From NCBI GenBank assembly GCA_002163135.1, contig MAAN01000022.1, positions 124,001-188,000 on the forward strand: a stretch of 64,000 nt of DNA, in the 5' to 3' direction. Position numbers and translations under genes: made by a program. This DNA is from Alphaproteobacteria bacterium 46_93_T64 (GTDB lineage Bacteria; Pseudomonadota; Alphaproteobacteria; Sneathiellales; Sneathiellaceae). Every line of letters begins with the position of its first letter. Positions within the stretch are counted from its first letter, which is position 1. The notes below the pieces were generated by a model, which was given only the letters and a program-made list of their open reading frames with translations, did not search any database and was not told where the DNA came from. Below, piece after piece: positions 27,129 through 35,864 of the stretch.

Positions 27129-27743
27129 TTAACCTTGTGCAGCAGTAGGGATTGGCGGTAAGGCCATCATTGCCACGTCAATGACGCGGTGGAGAACGGT
27201 GATGTTGGCTCCCGCACGGCAAAGGACACCCAGAGACAGAATCTGGCCCGAGAAGAAATCTGCCAGCGCTTCGGTATCTGAACCTGGAAGTAAATCACCT
27301 TGCTGCTCAGCCCTTTCAAAACGCAGGGCGAATGCTGTGCGCCGTTTTGCAACGAATGTTTGACTGAGAGAGACAATTTCTGCAGGCTGTACCGTCCCCT
27401 CGGTCAAGCAATTGACCAAGAAGCAACCTTCCGGATTTGATTTGTCAACGAGCATAGAGGCCGCAGCCTCTAGAAATTGCCGAAAACAGACAGAGACAGG
27501 TTTTGGGGAGTGGATGAGTTCTTCAAGCCAAGCAGCCCCGAAATCACGGATATACCGTTCAAGCGCCAGCTTATAGAGTGCTTCCTTATCACCAAAATTG
27601 CTATACAGCCCGGGTTTTACCATACCGGTTGCTGCCACGAGGTCACTCATCGAAGTGCCCGAAAATCCTTGTTTCCAGAACAATTTCATAGCTTCTTCCA
27701 GCACCATATCTGGATCTGTCTTGCGGGGGCGTCCTCGTCCCAT
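27129..27743 (-). CDS. TetR/AcrR-family repressor
   Basis: A 204-residue regulator. The N-terminal helix-turn-helix (about 10-55) reads MSDLVAATGMVKPGLYSNFGDKE, typical of the family; the C-terminal ligand domain is variable. It diverges from the SDR gene across a region with two near-palindromic TACC...GGTA sites, the likely operators for itself and the SDR. The ligand is unknown; the SDR substrate is a candidate. Confidence 0.9.
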   Translation of the reverse strand: MGRGRPRKTDPDMVLEEAMKLFWKQGFSGTSMSDLVAATGMVKPGLYSNFGDKEALYKLALERYIRDFGAAWLEELIHSPKPVSVCFRQFLEAAASMLVDKSNPEGCFLVNCLTEGTVQPAEIVSLSQTFVAKRRTAFALRFERAEQQGDLLPGSDTEALADFFSGQILSLGVLCRAGANITVLHRVIDVAMMALPPIPTAAQG

Positions 27744-27768
27744 CTTATAAGTCCGTTCTATGATTAAG

Positions 27769-27834
27769 TACCAATCGGTATTTTATTTGCTTGACAGGAA
27801 AAGGCAAGCCTTTATATTTTAATACCGAACGGTA
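27769..27834 (+). promoter_or_regulatory. TetR operator pair around the SDR promoter
   Basis: TACCAATCGGTA at 27769-27780 and TACCGAACGGTA at 27823-27834, 54 bases apart. Between them lie TTGACA (27791-27796) and TATATT (27813-27818) at 16-base spacing, a good sigma-70 promoter for the SDR gene. Repressor bound at both sites would block it. Confidence 0.7.
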
Positions 27835-27880
27835 TATTATTAACCTTATCGCCTGCGGGCACCCTCTAGGAGAATTATCA

Positions 27881-28621
27881 ATGAGTAAAATCAAAGGGCA
27901 AACAGCACTGGTTACAGGTGCAAATCGCGGTATCGGACAGGCATTTGTTGAAGAATTACTGTCAGCGGGTGCTGCAAAAATCTACGCAACAGCTCGGAAT
28001 GTGGAGAGTCTGAAAAATCTTGTGGAGCAAGGGAGTGGCAGGGTTGTGGCAATCCAACTTGACGTAACAGATCTTGATCAAGTCGACCGCGCAGCTAAAA
28101 ACCATACAGATGTTTCGCTTTTGATTAATAATGCAGGAATTGCCACGTTTGAAGGATTAATCGCGGCAAAGGATAGTAATGCTGCTCGCCAAGAGATGGA
28201 GACCAACTACTTTGGCACTCTGAATATGATCCGCGCATTTGCATCAACTCTTGGGAGCAATGGTGGCGGTGCGATCATAAATCTATCTTCGATTGGTGGA
28301 CATGTGAATTTTCCGGTGTTGGGTTCTTACAGTGCCTCCAAAGCCGCTGTTCATTCGCTAACGCAAGGTGTCCGTGCTGAATTGGCCGCGCAGGGAACTT
28401 TGGTTGCCGGGGTATATCCTGGGCCAGTAGATACATCAATGGCTGCCAGTTTCCCCATGGATAAAACAGCGCCAAATGAGGTGGCGAAGGCTGTCCTTAC
28501 CGGAGTTGACGCGGGGGAGGAGGATATATATCCCGACCCAATGTCCATTGAAATGCACGCGGCATTACGCGGGGACCCGAAAGCTGTCGAACGTCAAACC
28601 AGTGAAATGCTGCCTGCTTAA
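27881..28621 (+). CDS. Short-chain dehydrogenase/reductase (SDR)
   Basis: NAD(P)-dependent oxidoreductase, 246 residues. Cofactor motif TGANRGIG, then NNAGIA, an active-site Ser in INLSSIGG, and YSASK (catalytic Tyr and Lys). The start is the ATG at 27881 behind AGGAGA; a frame open further upstream begins inside the promoter and is not used. It diverges from the TetR repressor, whose sites flank its promoter, so it is probably induced by its own substrate or a related compound. The substrate cannot be told. Confidence 0.92.
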   Translation: MSKIKGQTALVTGANRGIGQAFVEELLSAGAAKIYATARNVESLKNLVEQGSGRVVAIQLDVTDLDQVDRAAKNHTDVSLLINNAGIATFEGLIAAKDSNAARQEMETNYFGTLNMIRAFASTLGSNGGGAIINLSSIGGHVNFPVLGSYSASKAAVHSLTQGVRAELAAQGTLVAGVYPGPVDTSMAASFPMDKTAPNEVAKAVLTGVDAGEEDIYPDPMSIEMHAALRGDPKAVERQTSEMLPA

Positions 28622-28653
28622 TCATTAGCGATACAAATATACGCTTCTTACCT

Positions 28654-28686
28654 CCGCCCGGTAAACAAAGTGCCGGGCGGTTGGTT
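28654..28686 (+). terminator. Terminator of the SDR gene
   Basis: CCGCCCGG and CCGGGCGG arms (28654-28661, 28673-28680) with an 11-base loop, then TTGGTTT. Confidence 0.6.
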
Positions 28687-28721
28687 TAAGAATAGAAATA
28701 CTCACAAGGAGAAAATCAGTA

Positions 28722-29330
28722 TCACTTTGGTCTCGTAAATTCCTTGCGTGCTGCCTCAACTTTGGATCTGCACGCACAATCCTCAACATGGTCGTTGATT
28801 AGCCCCATTGCTTGCATGAATGCGTAGACGGTGGTTGGTCCGACGAACTTCCAGCCTTGCTTTTTTAAATCCTTTGAAAGGGCGATTGAGGCAACAGACG
28901 TTGAAGCCGTTTGTGGTTCTGAAAGTTGCGCTGGATCTGGTTCAAATCGCCAGAGATAGGCAGCCAAGGATCCATCTCGTTTGACAATTTCCTGAGCACG
29001 GCTTGCGTTATTGATGACGGCCTCTATCTTGCCGCGATGTCGTACGATACCCGCATCTTTAAGAAGGCGACCTACATCGTCTTGTGTGAAACGTGCAACT
29101 TTGTCGAAATCAAAACCGCAAAAAGCAGCTCTAAAATTTTCACGTTTGGCGAGGATAGTTCGCCAACTCAACCCAGATTGAAAACTTTCCAAACATATTT
29201 TTTCAAACAATCTTTGATCGCTCGCAACGGGGAAACCCCACTCAGTATCGTGATAGTCAAGAAACTCTGGTGCGCTACAGCTCCAGCGGCATCGCGGGTT
29301 CCCATCTGGGCCTAATATGGTTGTACTCAT
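28722..29330 (-). CDS. tag: DNA-3-methyladenine glycosylase I
   Basis: Removes 3-methyladenine from alkylated DNA in base-excision repair. At 202 residues it is slightly longer than the E. coli enzyme. Family marks: RCRWSC (zinc-site Cys near the N-terminus), YHDTEWGFP, FEKICLESFQSGLSW, GIVRHRGKIEAV, GPTTVYAFMQA and NDHVEDC (zinc-site His and Cys). It is followed on the same strand after 30 bases by the YCII gene's upstream end, so may share a transcript with it. Confidence 0.93.
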   Translation of the reverse strand: MSTTILGPDGNPRCRWSCSAPEFLDYHDTEWGFPVASDQRLFEKICLESFQSGLSWRTILAKRENFRAAFCGFDFDKVARFTQDDVGRLLKDAGIVRHRGKIEAVINNASRAQEIVKRDGSLAAYLWRFEPDPAQLSEPQTASTSVASIALSKDLKKQGWKFVGPTTVYAFMQAMGLINDHVEDCACRSKVEAARKEFTRPK

Positions 29331-29360
29331 ATGTTCTTATCCATGTTTCGTAGGGGTGCT

Positions 29361-29648
29361 TTATCCGAGAAGAAACTTTAACCGCTCGTCAGTTTTAGCC
29401 GGTGTGATTTCAAGGATTTCAGGGCTCACTACATTTTCTATAACGAACGGGTCTTCACTCACTCTGATTTCCAGATCTTCCCGTGAGGTGTCATGGGCAA
29501 AAACGGCACCGCCCAATTTCGGTTGAAGGCCACCCACCATCAAAAAAATGCCGTCATCAAAGCCGCGTTTGATCCATGCATTGTGCCCATCCATGAATTG
29601 ATTAGCTTGGTCTTTGTTGTCTGAAAATTTAAGCTGTACGATAAACAT
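29361..29648 (-). CDS. YciI-like (YCII domain) protein
   Basis: A 95-residue single-domain protein: FIVQLKFSD at the start, HNAWIKRGFDDGIFLMVG and FVIENVVSPEILEITP, the layout of YCII/dimeric ferredoxin-like folds. Members are often small accessory or dehalogenase-like proteins with a conserved His-Asp pair; the His is at HNAW. It lies between the TetR gene and tag on the same strand, with gaps of 22 and 30 bases, suggesting one operon. Exact activity unknown. Confidence 0.8.
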   Translation of the reverse strand: MFIVQLKFSDNKDQANQFMDGHNAWIKRGFDDGIFLMVGGLQPKLGGAVFAHDTSREDLEIRVSEDPFVIENVVSPEILEITPAKTDERLKFLLG

Positions 29649-29670
29649 GTAAGTCTGCTTTCTTGCTATT

Positions 29671-30267
29671 TTAATTGTGAATTGAACTTTCGCTTGCTGC
29701 TGTTTCGATGCTTGAATTCAGCCAGTGATACATTTGATCCACTTCTTGGTTGATGAATTCTTCGTCGTCGAAAGCGCTTGCCAATGTTGCAACCCCTTGA
29801 CTGCGGGCAAGAAGATGCATGGCGAAAGTATCTGCGTCTTTCTCGAGGCCGAGCAGTATGAACTGCTGACGCAACCAAGTGCGGAAAAGCGTAAACAATT
29901 TGGTCGCATCGGCTTGTGACGCATGGTTTAGTTTGGAAAGTTCAGTGCTAAGCGTCCCCAATGGACAGCCATAGCGTTTAATATCGGTACGGTTCGCAAT
30001 CAGAATATGGATGAAGCTTCGAATACGATCTAACGGCTGACGTCCATCCAGTTTCCATTGATCCAGCATCGCCTTTTTATTGGCTATTCGAAGGGTAATT
30101 ACCGCATCCAAAATTTCGTCCTTTGTTTTGAAGTGGTAGTAAAAATTACCGCGCGAAATGTGCACTGTTTCCGCGATGTCGGAGAACGATGTATGTTCAA
30201 AGCCTTGCCTGTAAAAGAGCTGGTCAGCAGCTTCAACTATGTGGTCACGCGTTGTTTTGTTCTTCAT
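29671..30267 (-). CDS. TetR/AcrR-family repressor
   Basis: A 198-residue regulator with an N-terminal helix-turn-helix (FSDIAETVHISRGNFYYHFKTK). It diverges from the CaiB/BaiF gene. Two copies of a 16-bp near-palindrome lie between, the nearer one only 12 bases from this gene's start, so it probably represses itself. It heads the group with the YCII and tag genes. The effector is unknown. Confidence 0.9.
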   Translation of the reverse strand: MKNKTTRDHIVEAADQLFYRQGFEHTSFSDIAETVHISRGNFYYHFKTKDEILDAVITLRIANKKAMLDQWKLDGRQPLDRIRSFIHILIANRTDIKRYGCPLGTLSTELSKLNHASQADATKLFTLFRTWLRQQFILLGLEKDADTFAMHLLARSQGVATLASAFDDEEFINQEVDQMYHWLNSSIETAASESSIHN

Positions 30268-30278
30268 AGAAAATATCC

Positions 30279-30320
30279 TAGGATGATCGTCCTATTTTAA
30301 TTATTAGGATGATTGTCCTA
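30279..30320. promoter_or_regulatory. Two TetR-type operators
   Basis: TAGGATGATCGTCCTA at 30279-30294 and TAGGATGATTGTCCTA at 30305-30320, centre spacing 26 bases. Both are near-palindromic (TAGGA...TCCTA), differing at one base. They lie beside the TetR start and upstream of the CoA-transferase gene. Confidence 0.75.
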
Positions 30321-30466
30321 GAGAGTCAATCGGATAAAATTGATGCTTTCTGGCGTGGAACACAAACAGAGCTTATTGAGTTCGAATATCGGAATAATGT
30401 TGTTTTTCTAATGCATGTGTGTGCTGTATATTGGACAAAAAGTAAAAAAATCTGGAGAACAGAAAA

Positions 30467-31864
30467 ATGAATACCGCTCTAAATGAACTGCTGCAGATCC
30501 GCAATCGCACTGATGATGGTTCTGTTGAAATATCCGGCAAAGATCCAATCTATTCCACCAATTTTAAAGTCGCTGAAACGGCTGCAGGAGTTCTTGCCGC
30601 AACGGGTGCCGCGGTTTCAGATATTTGGGAAATGAAAACTGGACGCCGCCAGAATGTATCGGTTGATATTCGTCATGCCGCCGCCGCGATAAACAGTCAT
30701 AGCTATTTGCAATTTCGTGAACCTGATGGGAGCTATCAGGCCAGACCAGACTCGCCCTTGGCGCAAATGGCTTATGATACCGTTAAAGCCTATCAAACTA
30801 AGGATGGGCGCTGGTATCTACCGCATTTTGGAATGAAACATCTGAAGGAAAAGGTGCTTGGTATTCTGGATTGTGAAATGTCCATGGAAAGCATCGGCGC
30901 CGCTGTGGCCAAGTGGGATGCTGAAGAGTTGGATGAAGCCATTGCAGAGGCGAACACATGTGGCGGTATCATTCGAAGTGAAGAAGAATGGTTAAAACAT
31001 CCGCATGGGCAAGCATTAGCGGCTCAGGCCGTCGTCGAAATCGAAAAAATTGGGGAAAGTGATCCAGAACCCTTCCCAGAAGAGGGGCCCGCTCTTAACG
31101 GTATCCGTGTTTTGGATTTGACACGTATTCTTGCGGGACCAGTTGCGGCTCGAACTTTGGGGGAGCATGGCGCAGATGTTCTGATGATAGCGGCGAAGGG
31201 AATTCCGCAGCTGAAGAAATTTGTCATAGATTTATCTCATGGCAAACGGAGCTGTTTTTTGGACCTTAACGTTTCGGAAGAAGCGGCCCAGCTGAAAGAG
31301 CTGATTAAGGGTGCGGATGTTTTCTCTCAAGGATATCGTCCAGGAGTTTTAGACGCCCGTGGTTTTGGAGCTCAGGAGTTGGCAGCGCATCGCCCGGGGC
31401 TGATTTATACTTCTATTAATTGCTATGGATCCGGCGGTTCTTTTAGTGACCGCGGGGGATGGGAGCAGGTGGCACAATCAGTGACAGGTATAAGTCATGA
31501 AGCTGGAAACCCACCCACTCTTTTACCTGTGTTCGTCTGTGATTATATGACCGGATATCTTGGCGCATATGGCACGATGCTCGCACTGGCCAAACGTGCG
31601 GTTGAGGGCGGCAGTTATCATGTGAAGGTGTCTTTGTGCCAATCTGCAATGTTCCTTCAACGCCAAGGTCGTGTTGAATATCTGAAAGAGGGAATGGGTC
31701 TCTCCGACGAGCAGGTTGCACCGTTGCAGATGGACAGCGACACATCATATGGCCAAATAAGGCATTTGGGGCCAGTTGTCCGGTTTTCAGAGTCTGTTCC
31801 GAAATGGTCTCGCCCTTCACCAGCACTTGGCGGAGATCCCGCTGAATGGCTAAAAACAAGCTAA
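30467..31864 (+). CDS. CaiB/BaiF family III CoA-transferase
   Basis: A 465-residue cytosolic enzyme that moves CoA between carboxylic acids. The second half opens with LNGIRVLDLTRILAGPVAAR, the classic family start, followed by LGEHGADVL, FVIDLSHGKRS and DVFSQGYRPG. The first half is a second family-like part (FKVAETAAGVLAATGAAVSD and HAAAAINSH), so the enzyme looks like a two-part fusion. The catalytic Asp region is not certain. Two TetR operators lie upstream; the gene is probably controlled by the divergent repressor. Substrate unknown. Confidence 0.85.
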   Translation: MNTALNELLQIRNRTDDGSVEISGKDPIYSTNFKVAETAAGVLAATGAAVSDIWEMKTGRRQNVSVDIRHAAAAINSHSYLQFREPDGSYQARPDSPLAQMAYDTVKAYQTKDGRWYLPHFGMKHLKEKVLGILDCEMSMESIGAAVAKWDAEELDEAIAEANTCGGIIRSEEEWLKHPHGQALAAQAVVEIEKIGESDPEPFPEEGPALNGIRVLDLTRILAGPVAARTLGEHGADVLMIAAKGIPQLKKFVIDLSHGKRSCFLDLNVSEEAAQLKELIKGADVFSQGYRPGVLDARGFGAQELAAHRPGLIYTSINCYGSGGSFSDRGGWEQVAQSVTGISHEAGNPPTLLPVFVCDYMTGYLGAYGTMLALAKRAVEGGSYHVKVSLCQSAMFLQRQGRVEYLKEGMGLSDEQVAPLQMDSDTSYGQIRHLGPVVRFSESVPKWSRPSPALGGDPAEWLKTS

Positions 31865-31971
31865 AACCCGTCCTCGTTGCCTTGTTGCAGACGCTTTTTT
31901 GAGCGATCTACTGTCACGATTTCGGTGATGTAAGCGTTTATATGGTTAATCCCACACATTGGAGGAATAAC

Positions 31972-32328
31972 ATGCCGAACGCAGACTATACGGTTAATGT
32001 TGAGCAACAGAAATTGATAATCGGAGAAATACTTGGAGACGTAACTGATGAGATATCGCTTGCCTTAGAAGCTTCCATTAATTTTGAAACAGCTCACCGC
32101 GTTATTGAAGACTTTTCCGAGAATAACCATCAGCGCTATTGTGTCGCTCCCGAGTTCTTTCAAGGTGTCATGGCATGCTTGAAACAATATGTTCGTAATG
32201 CACCAATTTTTAACATAACGCCTGAAAATTTGGCCAAGAGTATGAAAGAGAACCACAATTCGATCAAACGACAGATAGTGGACAGATACCAAGCCGCCGC
32301 TCTTGATGATCCTGAAGGCAAAGAATAA
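31972..32328 (+). CDS. Hypothetical protein (118 residues)
   Basis: Start at the ATG at 31972 behind GGAGGA; an ATG at 31942 lies upstream without such a site. The product is small, acidic and mainly helical, without signal peptide or membrane segment. It contains ASINFETAHRVIEDFSENNH. No family recognised. It stands alone between the CoA-transferase gene and the 384-residue protein, all on one strand. Confidence 0.6.
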   Translation: MPNADYTVNVEQQKLIIGEILGDVTDEISLALEASINFETAHRVIEDFSENNHQRYCVAPEFFQGVMACLKQYVRNAPIFNITPENLAKSMKENHNSIKRQIVDRYQAAALDDPEGKE

Positions 32329-32493
32329 AATTAATCTATAACGTGAAATTCAGAGGCTCTGGTTTGGTAAATCGTTTGAATATTCATCTAGAAACAGAGT
32401 TTCTGAAGGACCTGATACTCCTGCATTCTTTCTGGTCACAGTTTTTACTCATGAGCGTTTCCTTGGCATCGCAATACCAAAACGAGGTCTAAA

Positions 32494-33648
32494 ATGCCGC
32501 ATAAATATCAGAATACTTTAGTAGAGTTCCTACAACAAACTGTCGTGGAAATACGGGCAAGGTCACTGGGCGAGTTCAATTCATTGCTTTTTGACAATAT
32601 GGCGAGACTTTCATCGAAACACCCTGAACTAGTGGATTACGTCAAACCACTCCTTTCGGCATTAGATGACGTTATCGACCCTAAGAAGTATCCGGAGGAT
32701 AAGGTTGAAATGGTTCGTCAACTCATCTTGGATCAGAGTGAAGATATCGTTGTCTATGCATTGAAATTGGCGGCGCCTATGCTTGCCGCGGATGCACCAT
32801 TCGACGCTGGACAGGGGGAAGATGATGGCGGAATATCTGCTCCTGTTGGCGCCAGGAACAGGGAAGAGAAACATGAATATCAGGATCCCTACCAGTATTT
32901 CAGAGCTTCCTCTAAGAAAATGAAGAAGGAGATTTTATCTGGCTTATCCGCTGCTCAAACAAAGCAAATGGAAGAAAGGGAATTAGCCCATCTGAAAAGT
33001 GAGGTTTATATCGATTATACATCAACAAAAATCGAAATCCGCCTTGCTTTTGAAGATTTCTTTCGGATTTTTTCTGTTAGATCAGGTGGATTGGAAAATT
33101 ATAGAATTCTTGGTAATCTGCTGTCAGATATTACTCAAAGTTTGATTTCAAAACCAAATATTAGAGATAATCTGGAGCAACTTTCGTATACCTGCCACGT
33201 CATGGCTAGTGTCACAAAGTTTGCCATTCTCCATGAGGAATTAAGAGGAAATGCAGCGCATTTCACAATTGACCTTTCGAATTGTGAATTGGTTTTTATT
33301 AATGAAGCTAGCATGTCGTACCTTGATAGAGGCACCTTCCCGATGCGTGACGTTGTGAAGACGATTGGCCTTATCCACGGGGCTGCAGCAACTATTGTTA
33401 ATTTGAAATCCCGAGATGAACTCACGTGGATTGGAGTAGAGAAAGCAATCAAGTCTGCCGGACTTGAAAAACAAGAAGTTGAAAATCTTGTGCCTGTGCT
33501 TCTAAAATTGCTTTTCAGAACAAAAGTCAGAATGGAAAATGATCAGTTAGATCCAGAAGTGTTCTTCGAATGTATGCTGATCAATGCCTCTAAAATAATG
33601 GCAATTGTGTATAATATTGAAGACTTGACGGAGAAGTGTCAGCACTAA
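32494..33648 (+). CDS. Hypothetical cytoplasmic protein (384 residues)
   Basis: Unrecognised protein. The N-terminal 110 residues are helical (RSLGEFNSLLFDNMARLSSK, then DDVIDPKKYPEDKVEMVRQL), followed by an acidic Gly-rich linker (GQGEDDGG) and a second helical domain of about 220 residues. No signal peptide or membrane segment. GAGGT lies before the ATG. The pattern of paired helices around a linker could suit a repeat or scaffold protein, but that is a guess. No clear link with neighbours. Confidence 0.6.
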   Translation: MPHKYQNTLVEFLQQTVVEIRARSLGEFNSLLFDNMARLSSKHPELVDYVKPLLSALDDVIDPKKYPEDKVEMVRQLILDQSEDIVVYALKLAAPMLAADAPFDAGQGEDDGGISAPVGARNREEKHEYQDPYQYFRASSKKMKKEILSGLSAAQTKQMEERELAHLKSEVYIDYTSTKIEIRLAFEDFFRIFSVRSGGLENYRILGNLLSDITQSLISKPNIRDNLEQLSYTCHVMASVTKFAILHEELRGNAAHFTIDLSNCELVFINEASMSYLDRGTFPMRDVVKTIGLIHGAAATIVNLKSRDELTWIGVEKAIKSAGLEKQEVENLVPVLLKLLFRTKVRMENDQLDPEVFFECMLINASKIMAIVYNIEDLTEKCQH

Positions 33649-33845
33649 AGAAGAAATCCCAATTGATTTTTTGAAATTGTTGGCTGCAGATCTTCCTGAA
33701 TATTAAGGGAAAAGCTCTGGCGTATTTGCAGCCTCATAAGAAGTTGAGAAGCATTAGATTTGTTAGGCAAGCTGAACTATAATTTCTCAATGAACGAAAA
33801 GGCTTGAGACTGTGAGCCGCAAAAAATAACAAGAAAGAAAAAAAC

Positions 33846-34862
33846 ATGCGAGCCATTGTAATAAAAGAATTTGGGCATTATCGGGAAAAAGCAGTCTTGG
33901 AAACGTTACTGATCCCCGAGCCCGGACCGGGGCAAGTTGTTGTTCAAAACAAGATCGCGGGTGTTAGTTTTGCGATGTCACTTGTTATGGCTGGAAAATA
34001 TCAACGCAAACCACCACTCCCCTTTACGCCGGGGACAGAAGTTTCTGGTGTTGTACACAGCGTCGGTGCGGGAGTGACCCGCGTCGCGTCGGGTGATCGT
34101 GTCATGTGTAATGCGGATCAAGGCGGTAATGGCGGTTACAATCTCGTTGATGAGCTTTGCTGCCATAAAATTTCCGATGACATCAGTTTTCAAGAAGCAA
34201 CCATGATGGTTCTTTCCTATACGACATCTTATGGCGCACTTGTCAGACGCGCAAAGCTCGAAAAAGGTGAGACGTTACTGGTTCACGGAGCCGCGGGAGC
34301 TGTTGGGGTGGCCGCCGTTGAAATAGGTAAGGCACTTGGTGCAACGGTCATAGCTGTGGCCGGAGGCAAAAAACACTGCGACATGGCAGCGCGACATGGG
34401 GCGGATTACGTGATCGATCATAGGGAAGATGAATTTAGAGAAAAGATACTGGAAATTACTGAGGGGCGCGGTGTGGATGTTGTATATGACAGCATTGGCG
34501 GCGACGTAACTCATCAGTCCATTCGCAGTATGGCGTGGGAGGGCAGGCTACTTACCATTGGATACGCGTGCGGTGAGATCCCAAAGATACCTGCGAACTT
34601 GCTTCTTCTTAAAAATATATCCGCGATGGGGTTTAATCTTGGGCATTATTACGGATGGACACCCGGGGTCGAGCGCAAAGATTTTGTTCACATTGTTGAC
34701 GAAATGGTTGCTGGAGTGTTGAAGCTCCATAGCGAAGGAATGATCAAACCAGAAGTCGGGGCGGTCTATTCGCTAGCAGATTTCAATGAAGCCATGGACG
34801 CAGTTCTTGAGCGAAAAGTGGACGGGAAATGCGTTGTTGAGCTCACCGATGATGATTATTAA
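33846..34862 (+). CDS. NADPH:quinone oxidoreductase-type medium-chain dehydrogenase
   Basis: A 338-residue oxidoreductase of the zinc-independent quinone oxidoreductase branch. Marks: PFTPGTEVSGVVHSVGAGV near the N-terminus, the Rossmann motif LLVHGAAGAVGVAAVEIGKA, and GVDVVYDSIGGDV. Zinc-binding cysteines of the structural loop are not evident. Its stop overlaps the stop of the convergent TauD-family gene by 4 bases. Substrate is unknown, perhaps a quinone or enone. Confidence 0.9.
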   Translation: MRAIVIKEFGHYREKAVLETLLIPEPGPGQVVVQNKIAGVSFAMSLVMAGKYQRKPPLPFTPGTEVSGVVHSVGAGVTRVASGDRVMCNADQGGNGGYNLVDELCCHKISDDISFQEATMMVLSYTTSYGALVRRAKLEKGETLLVHGAAGAVGVAAVEIGKALGATVIAVAGGKKHCDMAARHGADYVIDHREDEFREKILEITEGRGVDVVYDSIGGDVTHQSIRSMAWEGRLLTIGYACGEIPKIPANLLLLKNISAMGFNLGHYYGWTPGVERKDFVHIVDEMVAGVLKLHSEGMIKPEVGAVYSLADFNEAMDAVLERKVDGKCVVELTDDDY

Positions 34863-35716
34863 GCACTGCGCAGCGCGACACCTTCCAATGTAATTCGGTG
34901 CATCAAACGGCGTTCTCCATGATAATCGTTTAGAGCTTTATGCCACGTCGCACGATTATCCCACATGGCGATAGAACCGTCTTGCCACTCGAAACGATAG
35001 GTGAATTCTGGTTTGCTTGCATGCTCATACAGGTAATTGAGCAGAGGTTTGCTTTCTGCATCTGTCCAGCCTTTAAAGCGCAGGGTAAAACCGTCATTAA
35101 CATAAAGCGCTTTTTTACCGCTAATCGGATGGCGGATTACAACGGGATGGACAGCATCCTGTGTTGCTTTTTCGGAATTTCCAAGGCGGTTAGTTGTGTC
35201 TAGTTTTCCACTTCCCGCTTTCGAATTCGCACCAAATCTGTGACGGGATGAATGTTCAGCTTCAAGTCCATCAAGTATCTTTTTAAGGCCGTCTGATAAA
35301 GCGTCATATGCTAAATACATATTGGCAAATAACGTGTCACCTCCATGATTTGGTAGTTCTTTTGCAAGAAGGATTGAGCCCAAGGCCGGTATCTGGTCGT
35401 AGGAGTGGTCCGTATGCCACCCCTCGCCAATAGCATATTTCTGATCCGGCTCCTTTCGAACCTCAGCAATCCTTGGGTGACCTTCGACAGGTTGGAAGAA
35501 CCGGTTGATGTTGATAGTTCCCAGCTTTTCAGCAAATCTCTCATGTTCTTGCGGGATCAAATGCTGATCCCGGAAAAACAAAACGCCGTATTCACCCAGT
35601 GCTTCGATAATCTTTTGTGAAGTTGCGGTATCCAGGCCGGCTGCTAAATCGACATTTTCAACAAAGGCGCCCGCGCCGCCATTTGTTTGTCGGAAAGAAA
35701 TTGCTGCATTTGTCAT
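34859..35716 (-). CDS. TauD/TfdA-family Fe(II)/2-oxoglutarate dioxygenase
   Basis: A 285-residue enzyme with the HxD iron site in GWHTDHSYDQ (His and Asp), a 2-oxoglutarate-binding Arg in the C-terminal region and a distal His in RLMHRITLEG. TauD-type enzymes split sulfonates or related compounds; here the substrate is not known. It is alone on this strand, convergent with the quinone oxidoreductase gene (4-base stop overlap) and upstream of the serine hydrolase gene's end. Confidence 0.9.
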   Translation of the reverse strand: MTNAAISFRQTNGGAGAFVENVDLAAGLDTATSQKIIEALGEYGVLFFRDQHLIPQEHERFAEKLGTININRFFQPVEGHPRIAEVRKEPDQKYAIGEGWHTDHSYDQIPALGSILLAKELPNHGGDTLFANMYLAYDALSDGLKKILDGLEAEHSSRHRFGANSKAGSGKLDTTNRLGNSEKATQDAVHPVVIRHPISGKKALYVNDGFTLRFKGWTDAESKPLLNYLYEHASKPEFTYRFEWQDGSIAMWDNRATWHKALNDYHGERRLMHRITLEGVALRSA

Positions 35717-35864
35717 AATATATGCCCCATGGTTCTTTTTATGCCATTTTTGACGGTGCTTGATGGTCCGATACTAAACAGTAGAGAAGGTGAAGTTCAA
35801 TACTTATTTTAGAAATCTAATAATGTGAATTTTGCAATAGCTGCACGGTGCCTTTTGATAGATT

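Noticed and set aside
27791-27880. Longer SDR protein starting at 27791
   Set aside because: That TTG is the -35 box of the promoter; the ATG at 27881 has AGGAGA in front.
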